Source of the DNA: Cryptomeria japonica
Taxonomy: Eukaryota; Streptophyta; Pinopsida; Cupressales; Cupressaceae
NCBI RefSeq assembly: GCF_030272615.1
Contig: NC_081414.1
Location: 335,660,427 to 335,724,426, forward strand
Direction of reading: 5' to 3'
Length of the DNA: 64,000 nt
Shown here: positions 62,682-64,000 of the stretch, one piece after another
Numbering within the stretch: the stretch's first letter is position 1
Layout of the letters: each line of letters begins with the position of its first letter
Notes under the pieces: model-generated
The model's input: the letters and a program-made list of their open reading frames with translations, nothing else
The model's database searches: none
What the model was told of the DNA's origin: nothing
Made by a program: the position numbers and the translations under genes

Positions 62682-63205
62682 AGCGCAGTTTAGCACATCA
62701 GAGCAATCTCTTAGCGCGTGGAATACCTTTTTCAGCGCATTCAAACCTAAAATTAGTGCGTGGCGTTAAAAGAGTAGCGTTTTCATCTTAAGGCAAAATA
62801 GTACAAAATCCTTTAGCGCATCCCCAAAACAGTCTAGCACGTAGAAGCAAAATCTCAGCACGTGGGAACCAAAAATTAGCGCATAAAGTCTAAAGGTTGG
62901 CGCGTGACAGGCCCAGTATAGCGCGTAGCTTTTTCAAACAGCTAGACAACAATTTTCAACAGTCCGAACTTTAGCGCGTGGAAAAAACAGCTTAGTGCGT
63001 GGCATAGAAACATTAGTGCATGCAGTCAAACAGTTAGCGCGTTGAAGACCCAGGATAGCGCATAAATTTTTTCAACTGTTAGACCGCCGTTTTCAGAAAG
63101 TCCAAACTTTAGCGCGTGTCTAGGGGAAGATTAGCGCGTGTGCTCATTCTTTTAGCGCATCTAGTAAATTAAGTAGCGCATGTAGACTCTATTCTAGCGC
63201 GTGAT
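62682..63205 (+). repeat. Iteron-like 21-bp array 2 in the H leader
   Basis: Cores at 62692, 62713, 62734, 62755, 62776; 62815, 62836, 62857, 62878, 62899, 62920; 62973, 62994, 63015, 63036, 63057; about 63112, 63133, 63154, 63175, 63196. Spacing is 21 bp within groups. Spacers at 62930-62972 and 63065-63110 are alike (TTTTCA..AGTCCRAACTTT) but differ from those of array 1. About 21 cores in total. Confidence 0.85.
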
Positions 63206-64000
63206 CCAAAGCCGAAAAACAGAAAGCAAAATCGGAAAAAATTTTAAAATTTCAAAATCATTTTTAGAAGCCTTTTTCATCAAAAACCATTTTTCATCAA
63301 ATCAGAGTGACAAAGCAAACCACTAAACCTATTTCTTAAGCTCAATTTGTGTCAAAACAAAAGTTGTCAGAATCCTAAACGAATCGCACAATAGAGGACA
63401 TCTATCCTATCATAATCCAGAAGATTTCATCATCAATATCAGCAGAATCCTTTACCATCTTACGGATTTTTATCTCAAAAACACTTGTTTTAAACTTTTC
63501 AAATTGTCAAATCAAGTTTCCAGATCGGGAGACTTTTAATCCATATCATTTGACACGCTTTGTCGTCAAGGGACATCTAAACCTTCACTCTGATAAAGTA
63601 AGATTTGAAATTTTCAAAAACAAGACTCAACTAAATCCAAATCAATCAAAGGAAACCATTGATCACTCATGCATGACTAATCACCTTATTCTGAGAAGAA
63701 AGAACCTCTATCATAACATCACGTTGAAGAAACAACAACCTAGTTTTTCCAAATTCATCAAGAGAAATAAGTTTTTATATATCAATTGTCACCTCTTCAA
63801 ATCTCATCGGGTATTCCTTCATCAAGTCAAAAAGTATATCCAAAACAAATCTAGCGAATTTGACAAAGAACCCTTGAAGACAAGAGCATACTGTCAAAAG
63901 TTTGCTTTTAATCAAACCATAAACCGCGGCGGGAAAATCAATCCAGCATTCTTACCCGACGAGTGCATCACCTATAACACATCTCGACTAGAACCATCAA
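63206..64000. other. H leader, right part, no gene seen
   Basis: A-rich sequence following array 2, with no long frame on either strand. If H encodes gag it must begin beyond the window. Confidence 0.4.

Larger units (their letters stand above)
59233..64000 (+). mobile_element. LTR retrotransposon H (5' part; runs off the window)
   Basis: The 5' LTR (59233-60670) is followed by a primer-binding region and a long non-coding leader. No gag or pol is reached before the window ends; any coding part and the 3' LTR would lie to the right. The first bases (TGTAGACGTATAAAAATG) abut the RPA-like fragment, so the element probably inserted in that gene; the five bases before it are GTTTC. Confidence 0.65.

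Overview
This window looks like nuclear DNA of a seed plant with a large, repeat-rich genome. A gymnosperm is the best guess, from the nested, very long, decayed LTR retrotransposons and the very low gene density, but no diagnostic marker proves it. One intact cellular gene is visible: a single-exon cytochrome P450 of the CYP94 type on the minus strand (51949-53502). A second cellular gene, a B3-domain (REM/VRN1-like) transcription factor at the left edge (213-1816), is broken. Almost everything else is mobile DNA or its debris.

Layout. 1-2661: B3 pseudogene with a small tandem repeat inside its second B3 domain. 2662-34535: one very long Ty3/gypsy-type element ('A') with about 2.9 kb LTRs, a decayed gag and no visible pol. 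Its 5' LTR carries a TIR DNA element ('G', 3782-5662), which itself carries a copia-like solo LTR (4056-4944). Its gag is split by a foldback-like TIR element ('F', 8546-29351). F has long inverted arms full of CT/GA microsatellite and a central array of about 20-bp palindromic units, and it was later hit by two more non-autonomous LTR elements: 'B' (9386-15424, plus strand) and 'D' (16127-23824, minus strand, perfect CCTTC target duplication). The 3' LTR of A contains a MITE. 34536-40740: gene-free DNA with a roughly 1.9 kb segment duplicated in tandem and smaller repeats. 40745-43905: decayed Ty1/copia element ('E'). 43944-46130: second copy of part of F, interrupted by a LINE ORF1 fragment, followed by a LINE RNase H remnant. 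48536-49728: solo LTR of the B family with a perfect GTTCT target duplication. 51735-53640: CYP94 gene with a duplicated 3' tail and a very short promoter. 53636 to about 59232: Helitron on the minus strand (RPA-like fragment, Rep/HUH nuclease, PIF1 helicase) carrying several stops and a frameshift. 59233-64000: 5' LTR and leader of another LTR element ('H') that seems to have inserted into the Helitron RPA gene and runs off the right edge.

The most unusual signal is in the leaders of elements H and D. A short core, AGCGCRTG and close variants, recurs at an almost exact 21-bp period in H (two arrays, about 37 cores) and at about 20 bp in D, while the bases between cores differ. This iteron-like layout sits just downstream of the primer-binding site in two elements with different LTRs. 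Other points of interest are the foldback element with its 20-bp array, covarying hairpin repeats before the 3' LTR of the copia element, and a possible Helitron end about 134 bp upstream of the P450 start codon.

All coordinates were read by eye. LTR and element ends backed by target duplications should be accurate to a base or two. Repeat-array limits are approximate.
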